From IMG/VR virus record IMGVR_UViG_3300021425_002093, positions 79,935 through 143,934 of that record: a stretch of 64,000 nt of DNA, one strand, 5' to 3'. Positions 47,643 through 55,305 of this stretch are shown piece by piece. This stretch comes from a virus. The first letter of the stretch is position 1, and every line of letters begins with the position of its first letter. A program made the translations under genes and the position numbers. The notes under the pieces are model-generated. The model made no database searches, was not told where the DNA came from, and saw only the letters and a list, made by a program, of their open reading frames with translations.

Positions 47643-49844
47643 TTATCCTTCTATCGCTAATATGTAGGGCGTCAACACAGCAAAAAGTGATCTATCGAAG
47701 GTCACACCCTCAATAATACCTGCGTCCCTGTTAATTAAAAGTTCTGATCCAATTCTGAAATCACCTTTGTGATCCGTACTTGTAAAGTACACTTGTCCAG
47801 CATTGTTATCGTCAAATACAATTTCGTTCGCTTGAATTGGAATCGCACCTGTTCTCGGAGTATTATAGAATACTTCAGTGCCTGTTCCTATATATTCAAA
47901 TGTAATCGAGCTAGCAACAATCAGACTTCTTTGGAAAAACTCCATTGTAGTCGAATCAACAATATCCTGATCCAAAGACTCAAGAAGCGTGAGTGTTGCT
48001 GTATCACCATCTACTATAATTGTTGTAATTGTCGAAATGCTCGTTGTCACAATAGATTGTGTTGCGGGATCAATCGCTAATGCATTGATTTGATCTCGAA
48101 GATAGTTAATAGCGTCAACAGTTTCAGCTTCTTGCTCATTTACTACAACCGATGCGTTTGCTCTCTGATACGATGCACCAGCAAGCGTAGAGTTATAATC
48201 TGTACCAAGCGCAAGATCTCGTATTACCGCATCAACAATCAAACCAACGTCTCGACTACACTTTGCTTCATCGTAATCAAGTGCTGGATATGTTGTGTTA
48301 ATATATGTAATCACGTCCGCTTGAAGTGTTGCTTTTGCCGCTAAGATTGTGTTATAATCTGTCAAATCTACACCAGTAAAGTCTGGATCGACAACGGCAG
48401 GAAGATTGTCAAGATTGCCTGCTGTAATTACATCGATAATAATATCAACTAAGGCTTCAACACGATTAGTCTCTGTCTGACTAGCGGCTGCAGCATCTGT
48501 GTTCTGACCCATTGCTAGTTCTTGAACGATTTGTCCAAGCAAAGTTTTCAAATATTCATATGAGTTAATTGTTGCAGTAACTTGATCTGCGGGTAACTGA
48601 CTAACCGCTCCAACAAAGTATGCCTGAGCAACAGAAAGGGTTGCTGTATTACCGCCATACAAAATATCATGAGTAAGTGCATCAACGATGTAATGAATAT
48701 CTCTCTTACACTTACCGATGTTATACTCGATTTCCGGATAGTTTTCTTCAATGTATCTGACAGTCTTTTCTGACGCAAATGTTCTATTGTTTTGAAGTTG
48801 CTGAGACGCATTTAATTCATTTACAGTAGAACCTGGTGCCGCAGGATATACAATGTTTTCAATTTCTTCTGTAACAAAAAGACCCGATGTGTTTTCTACT
48901 GTGTGATACTTGTCAATCCCCGCAAACTTAATAGCATCTCCGTATTTGGGTCGCTCTGTAACATCTTTTAACTCAATCACACTCGTTGTTGCTCTAGCCA
49001 GTCCAGACGAAGTGGCTGTATATATGACACCACTCGTACCTGTTGCTCTCAACCCGTAAGTACCGAATGAGCAGTTTGAGTTTGTTAGAGAGCAGAATCC
49101 ACCGTTTTCCGCTAGAATCCCATCTTCGCACGAAATCGTAAACTGAGATACAAGCTGAGCATATCCACGATTCAGAAGATGAACGCCAATTCCGCCAAAG
49201 TTGATATTAGTGTATGCATCAGCAACCATTGAACGAAGACCGGAACAGTGATTGCCGTCGATTCTCATTCCTGTTCCGGTAGTTGTAATTGAACTACAGT
49301 TTTGAACATAAGGAGATGTTCGAATCTCGCCTGCTGATCCGTCTGGATTAAACGATACAGCCGCTGAAGGAGACACATAGTCTCTAAACGTTACACCGGT
49401 GAAGTGAGATCCGTTATTTACATAAAAGAGATCGTTCGTTGACACTGAAGGACGAATATTTGTTGTGCGAAGATTGTCTCCGACAATCGCAACTCTTTCT
49501 GGGATGTTTACACCACCTGCGCTATTGTCTAGAACATGATCTCCGCTCTTTAGAAAAATAGTTGTGCCTGGTTGGGCAACTGAGAGTGCTTGGTTAATTG
49601 TTGCGAAAGCTTCTGCAAGAGTCGTTCCATTGTTATCCGTATCGCTTCCAGTTTTCGAGACGTATAAGACATTATCAGTTCTCTCCGCTAAGCCTACTTC
49701 TCTGACGCTAATAGTTCCATCTTTATCACGAGTAAAGTACATCTTGCCATCATGAGTGTTGATAGCAATTTCACCAGTATCAATCTGTGTTGTTGTTGGA
49801 ACCCTTCCAGCAATGTCGCTTCTTTTGTGTCTTATTATTGACAT
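47643..49844 (-). CDS. Beta-helix virion protein with a duplicated helical module (733 aa)
   Basis: A 733-residue protein. Residues 1-40 (RHKRSDIAGRVPTTTQIDTGEIAINTHDGKMYF) form an N-terminal motif seen in many phage fibres. Residues 60-280 look like a right-handed beta-helix: YVSKTGSDTDNNGTTLAEAFATINQAL, GTTIFLKSGDHVL, and later rungs rich in Asn, Gly and Thr. Residues about 360-600 hold two copies of a helical module around YP...Y...KC.RD...IVDA...D...G. The end is a beta domain (TGAIPIQANEIVFDDNNAGQVYFTS). I see no clear catalytic residues. It is likely a baseplate-associated spike or appendage. It starts 45 bases after the 233-residue gene. Confidence 0.82.
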   Translation of the reverse strand: MSIIRHKRSDIAGRVPTTTQIDTGEIAINTHDGKMYFTRDKDGTISVREVGLAERTDNVLYVSKTGSDTDNNGTTLAEAFATINQALSVAQPGTTIFLKSGDHVLDNSAGGVNIPERVAIVGDNLRTTNIRPSVSTNDLFYVNNGSHFTGVTFRDYVSPSAAVSFNPDGSAGEIRTSPYVQNCSSITTTGTGMRIDGNHCSGLRSMVADAYTNINFGGIGVHLLNRGYAQLVSQFTISCEDGILAENGGFCSLTNSNCSFGTYGLRATGTSGVIYTATSSGLARATTSVIELKDVTERPKYGDAIKFAGIDKYHTVENTSGLFVTEEIENIVYPAAPGSTVNELNASQQLQNNRTFASEKTVRYIEENYPEIEYNIGKCKRDIHYIVDALTHDILYGGNTATLSVAQAYFVGAVSQLPADQVTATINSYEYLKTLLGQIVQELAMGQNTDAAAASQTETNRVEALVDIIIDVITAGNLDNLPAVVDPDFTGVDLTDYNTILAAKATLQADVITYINTTYPALDYDEAKCSRDVGLIVDAVIRDLALGTDYNSTLAGASYQRANASVVVNEQEAETVDAINYLRDQINALAIDPATQSIVTTSISTITTIIVDGDTATLTLLESLDQDIVDSTTMEFFQRSLIVASSITFEYIGTGTEVFYNTPRTGAIPIQANEIVFDDNNAGQVYFTSTDHKGDFRIGSELLINRDAGIIEGVTFDRSLFAVLTPYILAIEG

Positions 49845-49889
49845 AATGTCTCTTTACCTGTATAATTGCTTTAGGCGCTAAAAAATGTA

Positions 49890-50591
49890 TTAATAGATTC
49901 CACCGTCAATATATGCTTCAAGTTCAGCTAATTGAGCAGTGTTGGGATCAGTCCCTGTAGTCCAGTAATCATTGTCTTCATCCCAAAAGAACGAGACATC
50001 AGGCTCAGCACCACGATTTACAATCAAGCCAGCGTCTTCGAAGGGAACAACTTGATTAGAAAGATCTTCATTCAGAGTGAAGAAAGGCCCAGTAAATAAG
50101 AAGTCATCAGCGTTGATTGTTCCACCAACAGTGATATCTCCTGTTAAGTTTAGCGTAGATGCTTCAATGTTTGTTGCTTTTACGTCTCCACCAACTTCGA
50201 GTTCAACAGTTGGGCTGAGATTATTAATCCCGACACGACCTTGAGAGTCTACGAGGAGTCTTGGAACACCTAATCCATCCGCTAAAACAACATTCCCACT
50301 TGACGATGAAATGTCAAGCCCATTAGAGTTTCCGTTGAAATTACCAATAATGACGTTGTTTGATCCAGTGACCGCTTGCCCAGCGTTATTTCCAATAGCA
50401 ATGTTATTTTGTCCAGAGACATTATTTGCTAGAGGAGATACGCCGTATACAAGATTGTTCGCAACTGGACCTTCACCAACAGTAATACCGTTGATTGTCG
50501 CATCCTGTCCGATAGTAACAGCCTGACTGATCGTTGCGCCATTATTGACAACAAGACCATTTTTTACAATAAAATCTTGAAACGTAGCCAA
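49890..50591 (-). CDS. Short fibre-like protein with NTAIG-type repeats (233 aa), TTG start
   Basis: A 233-residue protein read from TTG at 50591, behind a strong GGGGAGAGGG Shine-Dalgarno; no nearby ATG fits the N-terminus. Residues 1-45 (ATFQDFIVKNGLVVNNGATI) resemble the start of the 1182-residue fibre. Residues about 60-95 contain two NNIAIGNNAGQ-type repeats. The end (FFTLNEDLSN ... DAGLIVNRG ... VSFFWDEDNDYW) is a shortened version of the module repeated in the 1182-residue protein. It looks like a compact member of the same fibre family. A perfect late promoter lies 29 bases upstream. Confidence 0.8.
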   Translation of the reverse strand: MATFQDFIVKNGLVVNNGATISQAVTIGQDATINGITVGEGPVANNLVYGVSPLANNVSGQNNIAIGNNAGQAVTGSNNVIIGNFNGNSNGLDISSSSGNVVLADGLGVPRLLVDSQGRVGINNLSPTVELEVGGDVKATNIEASTLNLTGDITVGGTINADDFLFTGPFFTLNEDLSNQVVPFEDAGLIVNRGAEPDVSFFWDEDNDYWTTGTDPNTAQLAELEAYIDGGIY

Positions 50592-50620
50592 GGTTCCCTC
50601 TCCCCGTTGACCTTATGAAT

Positions 50621-50628
50621 TATTTATA
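50621..50628 (-). promoter_or_regulatory. T4-type late promoter box
   Basis: A perfect TATAAATA on the minus strand, overlapping the last codons of the 135-residue gene and 29 bases before the TTG start of the 233-residue gene. It is the only exact box seen in the intergenic gaps between here and the gp13 box, so it may serve much of the giant fibre operon. Confidence 0.75.
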
Positions 50629-51031
50629 CTAAAACTTCTATTCGACTAAATTTAATTGAAGTTCCTACAAAAAGCGGGCTAACAAGAAGCCTTACTTCAT
50701 TTGAGTTTGTGTCAATATCTGCGTCAAAGGTGAACAATGGTTGTACAGGATCACTCAATATCTCACCGTAGACACTAATAAAAGTTTCAGTTCCGTCATG
50801 TGTAAGATTCAACTCCAGCACATGAATTTCGTTGTTGTATGTTCCTTGAATCGCATACTTAGCAAATCTAACTGTATTAAGATCAAAGGAATCGAGCACT
50901 TGATTAGGAAGAATATTTTCAGTTGTAAATCCACCATTATTAAGTCCAAGTCCACCACCGCTTGCTCCAGCGGTGTAGTTTGTTACGACAATATTCTTTC
51001 TTGGGGCTACTGTAGCTTTAATATTTCCCAT
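50624..51031 (-). CDS. Small structural protein (135 aa)
   Basis: A 135-residue protein starting MGNIKATVAPRKNIVVTNY, with a Gly-rich link (ASGGGLGLNNGG, about residues 23-34) and a beta-rich C-terminal domain (HVLELNLTHDGTETFISVYGEI, then LFTFDADIDTNSNEVRLLVSP). The order Gly-rich linker then beta domain suggests a small virion subunit with a flexible tether. I recall similar proteins next to fibre genes in marine myoviruses but know no function. It starts 11 bases after the 110-residue gene and is in the same unit. Confidence 0.75.
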   Translation of the reverse strand: MGNIKATVAPRKNIVVTNYTAGASGGGLGLNNGGFTTENILPNQVLDSFDLNTVRFAKYAIQGTYNNEIHVLELNLTHDGTETFISVYGEILSDPVQPLFTFDADIDTNSNEVRLLVSPLFVGTSIKFSRIEVLV

Positions 51032-51042
51032 TATAGCTTACC

Positions 51043-51375
51043 TTAAATTCTAGTGATACCCGGTGTAACTGTCACAACTCCTTCTACAACTCTTGTGATG
51101 TCTCCACCCAAAGAAGTCATCTCTACATCATATAGGTAACGACCGGGAACGATATCTACTGTCTGTGCAGAGTTTAATGCCAGCGTGATCTGACCCGTTG
51201 CTCCGGTTTGGGCGGCGCTGAATGTGATCGCTGTTGTTGACGCATAGTTTTTACGCATTTGTGCGGCAACTGTATATCCCGACAAATCAAAAACTTCGCC
51301 GTCGATATCTGTAACGTCAATAGTTGCTGAAAAATCTGTGCCTTGATCAACGACAAGATTTGCTTTGATAGCCAT
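51043..51375 (-). CDS. Small Ig-like beta-domain structural protein (110 aa)
   Basis: A 110-residue protein: KANLVVDQGTDFSATIDVTDIDGEVFDLSGYTVAAQMRKNYAST, then VDIVPGRYLYDVEMTS and a final VVEGVVTVTPGITR. The pattern D.DG..DLSGYT...Q.RK and later YDV matches small immunoglobulin-like domains at the N-termini of lactococcal-phage-type baseplate proteins (BppU-like) and of free-standing phage proteins. It is the first gene of the fibre operon and reads from the minus half of the palindromic promoter. It may be a baseplate joint; the exact role is unknown. Confidence 0.75.
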   Translation of the reverse strand: MAIKANLVVDQGTDFSATIDVTDIDGEVFDLSGYTVAAQMRKNYASTTAITFSAAQTGATGQITLALNSAQTVDIVPGRYLYDVEMTSLGGDITRVVEGVVTVTPGITRI

Positions 51376-51401
51376 TGGGATCTCCTAAGTAATCATGATT
51401 A

Positions 51402-51413
51402 TATTTATAAATA
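51402..51413. promoter_or_regulatory. Palindromic bidirectional late promoter
   Basis: The 12 bases TATTTATAAATA are a perfect palindrome. They hold a TATAAATA box on the plus strand (51406-51413), 33 bases before the plus-strand structural gene, and one on the minus strand (51402-51409), 26 bases before the 110-residue gene. They lie in the 71-base gap between divergent genes. In T4, gp55 bound to host RNA polymerase recognises TATAAATA. A single site may thus start both units, although one polymerase would exclude the other. Confidence 0.8.
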
Positions 51414-51446
51414 CAATAAACCTTTCATTTAACAAAATGGATTCCT

Positions 51447-53951
51447 ATGTCTAGAAAATATCAAAAGTTTGGATTGAGAGCAGATAAAAATTTAGCTGAT
51501 CTCTCGAATCCAATATCGGCTCTCACGAATCTGCTAGATAATATCTCAGTGTCCGGAGATGGATTTATTCCAGACGATTTGCTAATCATCGACGGACTGA
51601 GAAACACTGCGATTAGTCCAGATGACTTTCGAGAGCTAGATGGTAGAGTCGTAACATTTACTCGACTTTCAGATGGTGCTAATCTTCCAGTAACACCGCT
51701 TCTAAGAATCCAAGATTTCATTAGTAACTTCCAAACAATCTTTGGTGATCCACCATTTATTGGTGGAGGTGACGGATTTTTAGCAAACTTTGTTCCTTCT
51801 ACTCGGGTAACTCCAACAGCATCTGCAACAACAACTGGAAATAGTCAAGCAGTCGCTGTAACGGATAAAGACGATTTAGTCGGAACAGGAAATCTATTCT
51901 CGACTTATGTACCAGATCCCGCTGTAGAGCCAGGTCATCCATTTTTAAGACGAGATATTATTGGGCCAGAATTCTTTTGGGATAGAGGTATTTTTTCTTT
52001 TGATGGAAAGTTGCACCCAACATTTCCGGATGCATATGGTCTAATACAATGGACGGGATATATGTCCAGTGACTTCAGTTTCGTTTTTGAAACAACAGGT
52101 ATGTTTTTAGTAGAAGAAGATACCTTGAATGACGGTAACTGGATAACAAAGAAGAACATTTACGATCAAACACGAGAAATACCAATAGGTAATGTCACTG
52201 TCCAAACTGCTTATGATGGATCATCTACTGTCTTAAACTACGGAGATGATATTCGATACGTAGCTAGCGGAGATGTTATCACCACAAACCCAGGCGGTAC
52301 ATATGATCCAAACACAGAATATACTGTAACTGCAATTGATGAAGTCGCTCAAACAATCACCGTCGAAGGGGATCTTGATTTTGTTGGAGGGGGTGGAGGA
52401 CAGACAATTCTTTATCATTACTTCGAAGTTGGTATTCAAGAAGTTAGGACAGGAATAATTTATATCACTCGTCCGAGGCTTGGACAAAGAACCAAGATAA
52501 GATTGACTTACTGGTTCCCACGTCCATCTGAATTGTCAATTCGACCCGGCGAGACTCCGGCAACCGACAACAAAGTGTATCGCTCAAAGGTTTTACTTGA
52601 AGATCAAGGAAACGATGATAGATTTCCCTTTACTGACGTATACTCTATACCTGCGGGTAATCAAACTTTTAGTCAGTACAGCTACAAAGTATTCGAAGAC
52701 GTAAGAGCCCGGCCCATCAATCAAGACATGTCTGAGCAACTCGATGTAAACGGAGTTTTACTACTAGACTACACTCCACCCCAAACAGCGGCGGAAAAAA
52801 CACTGGGTGGAGTTTCAGTCACGCACAGAGGATTTGGGCGACTTGAATGTGCGACCGCTATCAACAGCGATATTAAAGAAGGCACTTGGATGCTAATTGA
52901 TCTTGGTCAAGGATCTAGTTATGTTTACCAGGTGTTCAGTGTGCAAGAAGATCCGATTACTGGGCTTGACATCGTTTACGTCGATACAGACGATACAAAT
53001 CCTACGTTCGGCCCGTTTGCGTTAGATGGGGTCTATGATGTTGTGTTTTTCGACAATGCAGGATTGATTGGTCTATACAATTACAATGGATCAACGGGTA
53101 GTGTCACTCAAATTACTGGAGGCCCGACTCCTTCGATTAGCGTTTCTGGAGATATTACTGGAACTTATACTCCGATTGAAAGAAACATGCTTGTTATCGG
53201 ATATGCTCAGACGGCATCAGCAGGAAGTATTGTTGCGGGATCTCCACTTGGACCTAATGCTACGCCAGATCCGAGTGATGTCGCAGGTGCTGTTACGATG
53301 ACAACTCCCGTAGACACAAATCTACCAGGTGTGTCTTCTTTCGGAACATCAACATACGTGGTTGCAGTTTACTCCAATGCGGGATTAAAAGATCAAACTG
53401 CTATCATTCCATGCGAAGGTGTATTAGGAAAAGAGTTGGTTGTAGCCTCGCCAGCTACATTCTTACCTTCGGGATCGTCAACTTTAACATTGACAGATAC
53501 TGCTGGCTTAACCAATGGTGATTACGTTCAATTTGGAGATGCAATTCCAGCAGCAAGTAATGTTACACTTACTGTTGTCAATGGTACTGATATTACGTTA
53601 AGCTCGCCCACTTCGGAAGATATTCCAACGAACGTGACTATCGTATTTATTAGTCAATCATTCAACCCAGGCGGACAATCAAAAGAGTTTTGTGTTATTC
53701 CACTAAACACAGCACCTCCTTTCGCTGGAACAAATACTGGACTCAGCACCACAGCATCTAATCCAAATTTAAAAGTGGGAACAAATAGTACAGACACCCC
53801 CGCAAACGTTGCGTGTAAACTAGCATTTAGTGAATTAGAAATTGATGATCCATCTGGTTCAACTGTAACACTTCTGGGAGGAACAACAACAGCGAATAAT
53901 GTTGTTCCTATCGAATATGAAGGCGCAACTTTTAATCTACTAATACAGTAA
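51447..53951 (+). CDS. Large structural protein on the plus strand (834 aa)
   Basis: An 834-residue protein, the only plus-strand gene supported in the window. It starts MSRKYQKFGLRADKNLADLSNPISALTNLLDNISV; the middle (FFWDRGIFSFDGKLHPTFPDAYGLIQWTGYMSSDFSFVFETTGMFLVEED, about residues 177-226) is a glycan-binding-like beta domain. The rest is beta-rich, with ITRPRLGQRTKIRLTYWFPRP near residue 350 and Thr/Pro-rich links. The content is unlike enzymes and like neighbouring virion proteins. It reads from the palindromic late promoter and its stop abuts the opposing gene's stop. Probably a baseplate or fibre component; no family name is certain. Confidence 0.82.
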   Translation: MSRKYQKFGLRADKNLADLSNPISALTNLLDNISVSGDGFIPDDLLIIDGLRNTAISPDDFRELDGRVVTFTRLSDGANLPVTPLLRIQDFISNFQTIFGDPPFIGGGDGFLANFVPSTRVTPTASATTTGNSQAVAVTDKDDLVGTGNLFSTYVPDPAVEPGHPFLRRDIIGPEFFWDRGIFSFDGKLHPTFPDAYGLIQWTGYMSSDFSFVFETTGMFLVEEDTLNDGNWITKKNIYDQTREIPIGNVTVQTAYDGSSTVLNYGDDIRYVASGDVITTNPGGTYDPNTEYTVTAIDEVAQTITVEGDLDFVGGGGGQTILYHYFEVGIQEVRTGIIYITRPRLGQRTKIRLTYWFPRPSELSIRPGETPATDNKVYRSKVLLEDQGNDDRFPFTDVYSIPAGNQTFSQYSYKVFEDVRARPINQDMSEQLDVNGVLLLDYTPPQTAAEKTLGGVSVTHRGFGRLECATAINSDIKEGTWMLIDLGQGSSYVYQVFSVQEDPITGLDIVYVDTDDTNPTFGPFALDGVYDVVFFDNAGLIGLYNYNGSTGSVTQITGGPTPSISVSGDITGTYTPIERNMLVIGYAQTASAGSIVAGSPLGPNATPDPSDVAGAVTMTTPVDTNLPGVSSFGTSTYVVAVYSNAGLKDQTAIIPCEGVLGKELVVASPATFLPSGSSTLTLTDTAGLTNGDYVQFGDAIPAASNVTLTVVNGTDITLSSPTSEDIPTNVTIVFISQSFNPGGQSKEFCVIPLNTAPPFAGTNTGLSTTASNPNLKVGTNSTDTPANVACKLAFSELEIDDPSGSTVTLLGGTTTANNVVPIEYEGATFNLLIQ

Positions 53952-55292
53952 TTAAGCAGATTGTAATAGCAAGTAGTAAAGTTCCCCGTTAATCGTAGCG
54001 GGGAGCTTGTGCGTGTAATCGTTGATATTAATTGTAGACACAGACACTACGCCAACTCCACTGTTGAAAATAAACTCTGGCTGATTTCCCGTAGTAGGTT
54101 TAAAGCTAAGCTTGTTAATCTGAACGTCAACAATATTAATACCATCAGCATCTTGTTCCGTAAAGAGCCTATCAGTAGCAACATTAGGACCAGGTGTCGG
54201 ACTTGGGTTATCCGCTCCCCAAGGATTTGACAAATCTGTAAACGCTTTAATTGCAGTGCCATCAATTCCTCGAATGAACAAACCAGGTGCTGCGGGATTC
54301 ACTATGTTGGCTGGAGGTGGACTTGGGTTCGATATTTCTAAGTTTATTCCACTAAAGTTTGCGAGAGAGATACTACCATCAAAAGTGACGTTTGCGTTTA
54401 AAAGAGTATCCTTATTTGTAATAGGAACTCGACCTCTCTTATATGCAAACAGAGAAATTCTTTCTTGAATATAGGCAATCTGCTCCCCTAGACTAAACTG
54501 ATCAAACAGCGATGTAGACCCAGTTGCTTCATTTTCACCGTCAGCGCCCGGTGCGCCTTCTTCATCGTCTTGACTATTACCTTCGAGAAATGCTACTCCA
54601 GTATCCGGTCGGGGCGTGTTTAAGTTAAACAGATCGCTTTGCGTAATAGAGTCTGATCGATTAATGTTTTTAAACGGCGCAGTCGGAACAAAGGGAAGAT
54701 CTGTTGTTGTATCGATCAGAGAAAATCGAGTAAGCGTATCAGAGTCAGTTGCTCGATATTTGTAAGTAAATTCATCTGCCTCACCCTCATTCGCATAGGA
54801 CACCAAAGTTCCTTCAGCGTATGGAACAATACCTTCTCCTATGATTACAATCTCACCATCTACGACTTCATAGTTGGGTGCATTAGGCCCAACGATTGTT
54901 CCTTCTCCAGAAGACGTTACAATATCTTGAGCGTCACCACCAGAAGTTCCCGCAACAGTCAAAGTAGTTTGTTGCGGCTGTCCACTGACAGTAAACGTCC
55001 CATCATTCAGACCGTCTACTGTTTCAGATATGACTATTGTGTCGCCATCATTGAGTACGAGGAAGTTTGCTGTATTTGATACGATTGTATTGGGTGCGGT
55101 AAAAACAAAATCAGTTACTGCAATCGTAGGACTCTCTACTGCTTTGATTGAACTAACAGCACGAAGATTTCCATCGAACAAAAGGATATCATTCGTGATA
55201 CCGCTTCCTCCTAAGTTATCAAGGATGCCTCTGTCCGAAGCGCCCGTGTCACTTTCAAAGAAGTTATTTTGTATTACAAATCCTTGAGCCAT
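53952..55292 (-). CDS. Structural protein with recurring beta module (446 aa)
   Basis: A 446-residue protein. Residues 62-115 hold one copy of the small beta module (LNDGDTIVISETVDGLNDGTFTV) also present in the sheath and the 829- and 1246-residue proteins. Near residues 245-265 is an acidic Gly-rich link (DDEEGAPGADGENEA), followed by a helical stretch (FSLGEQIAYIQERISLFAYKRGRVPI) and a C-terminal beta domain. It lies 13 bases after the LRR gene on the same strand, in a unit that enters from beyond the right edge. Its stop abuts that of the plus-strand gene (TAATTA). Probably a baseplate-linked protein; the function is unknown. Confidence 0.78.
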   Translation of the reverse strand: MAQGFVIQNNFFESDTGASDRGILDNLGGSGITNDILLFDGNLRAVSSIKAVESPTIAVTDFVFTAPNTIVSNTANFLVLNDGDTIVISETVDGLNDGTFTVSGQPQQTTLTVAGTSGGDAQDIVTSSGEGTIVGPNAPNYEVVDGEIVIIGEGIVPYAEGTLVSYANEGEADEFTYKYRATDSDTLTRFSLIDTTTDLPFVPTAPFKNINRSDSITQSDLFNLNTPRPDTGVAFLEGNSQDDEEGAPGADGENEATGSTSLFDQFSLGEQIAYIQERISLFAYKRGRVPITNKDTLLNANVTFDGSISLANFSGINLEISNPSPPPANIVNPAAPGLFIRGIDGTAIKAFTDLSNPWGADNPSPTPGPNVATDRLFTEQDADGINIVDVQINKLSFKPTTGNQPEFIFNSGVGVVSVSTININDYTHKLPATINGELYYLLLQSA

Positions 55293-55305
55293 TTTCGTAT
55301 TCCGC

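Noticed and set aside
26167-51375. Fibre region as an integrated mobile element
   Set aside because: No integrase, transposase, terminal repeats or homing endonuclease was seen; coupling of the genes fits a native late operon.
53983-54004. TCCCCG/CGGGGA hairpin as terminator for the plus-strand gene
   Set aside because: The stem has only 6 bp with a 10-base loop, no T tract follows, and it lies inside the coding region of the opposing gene.
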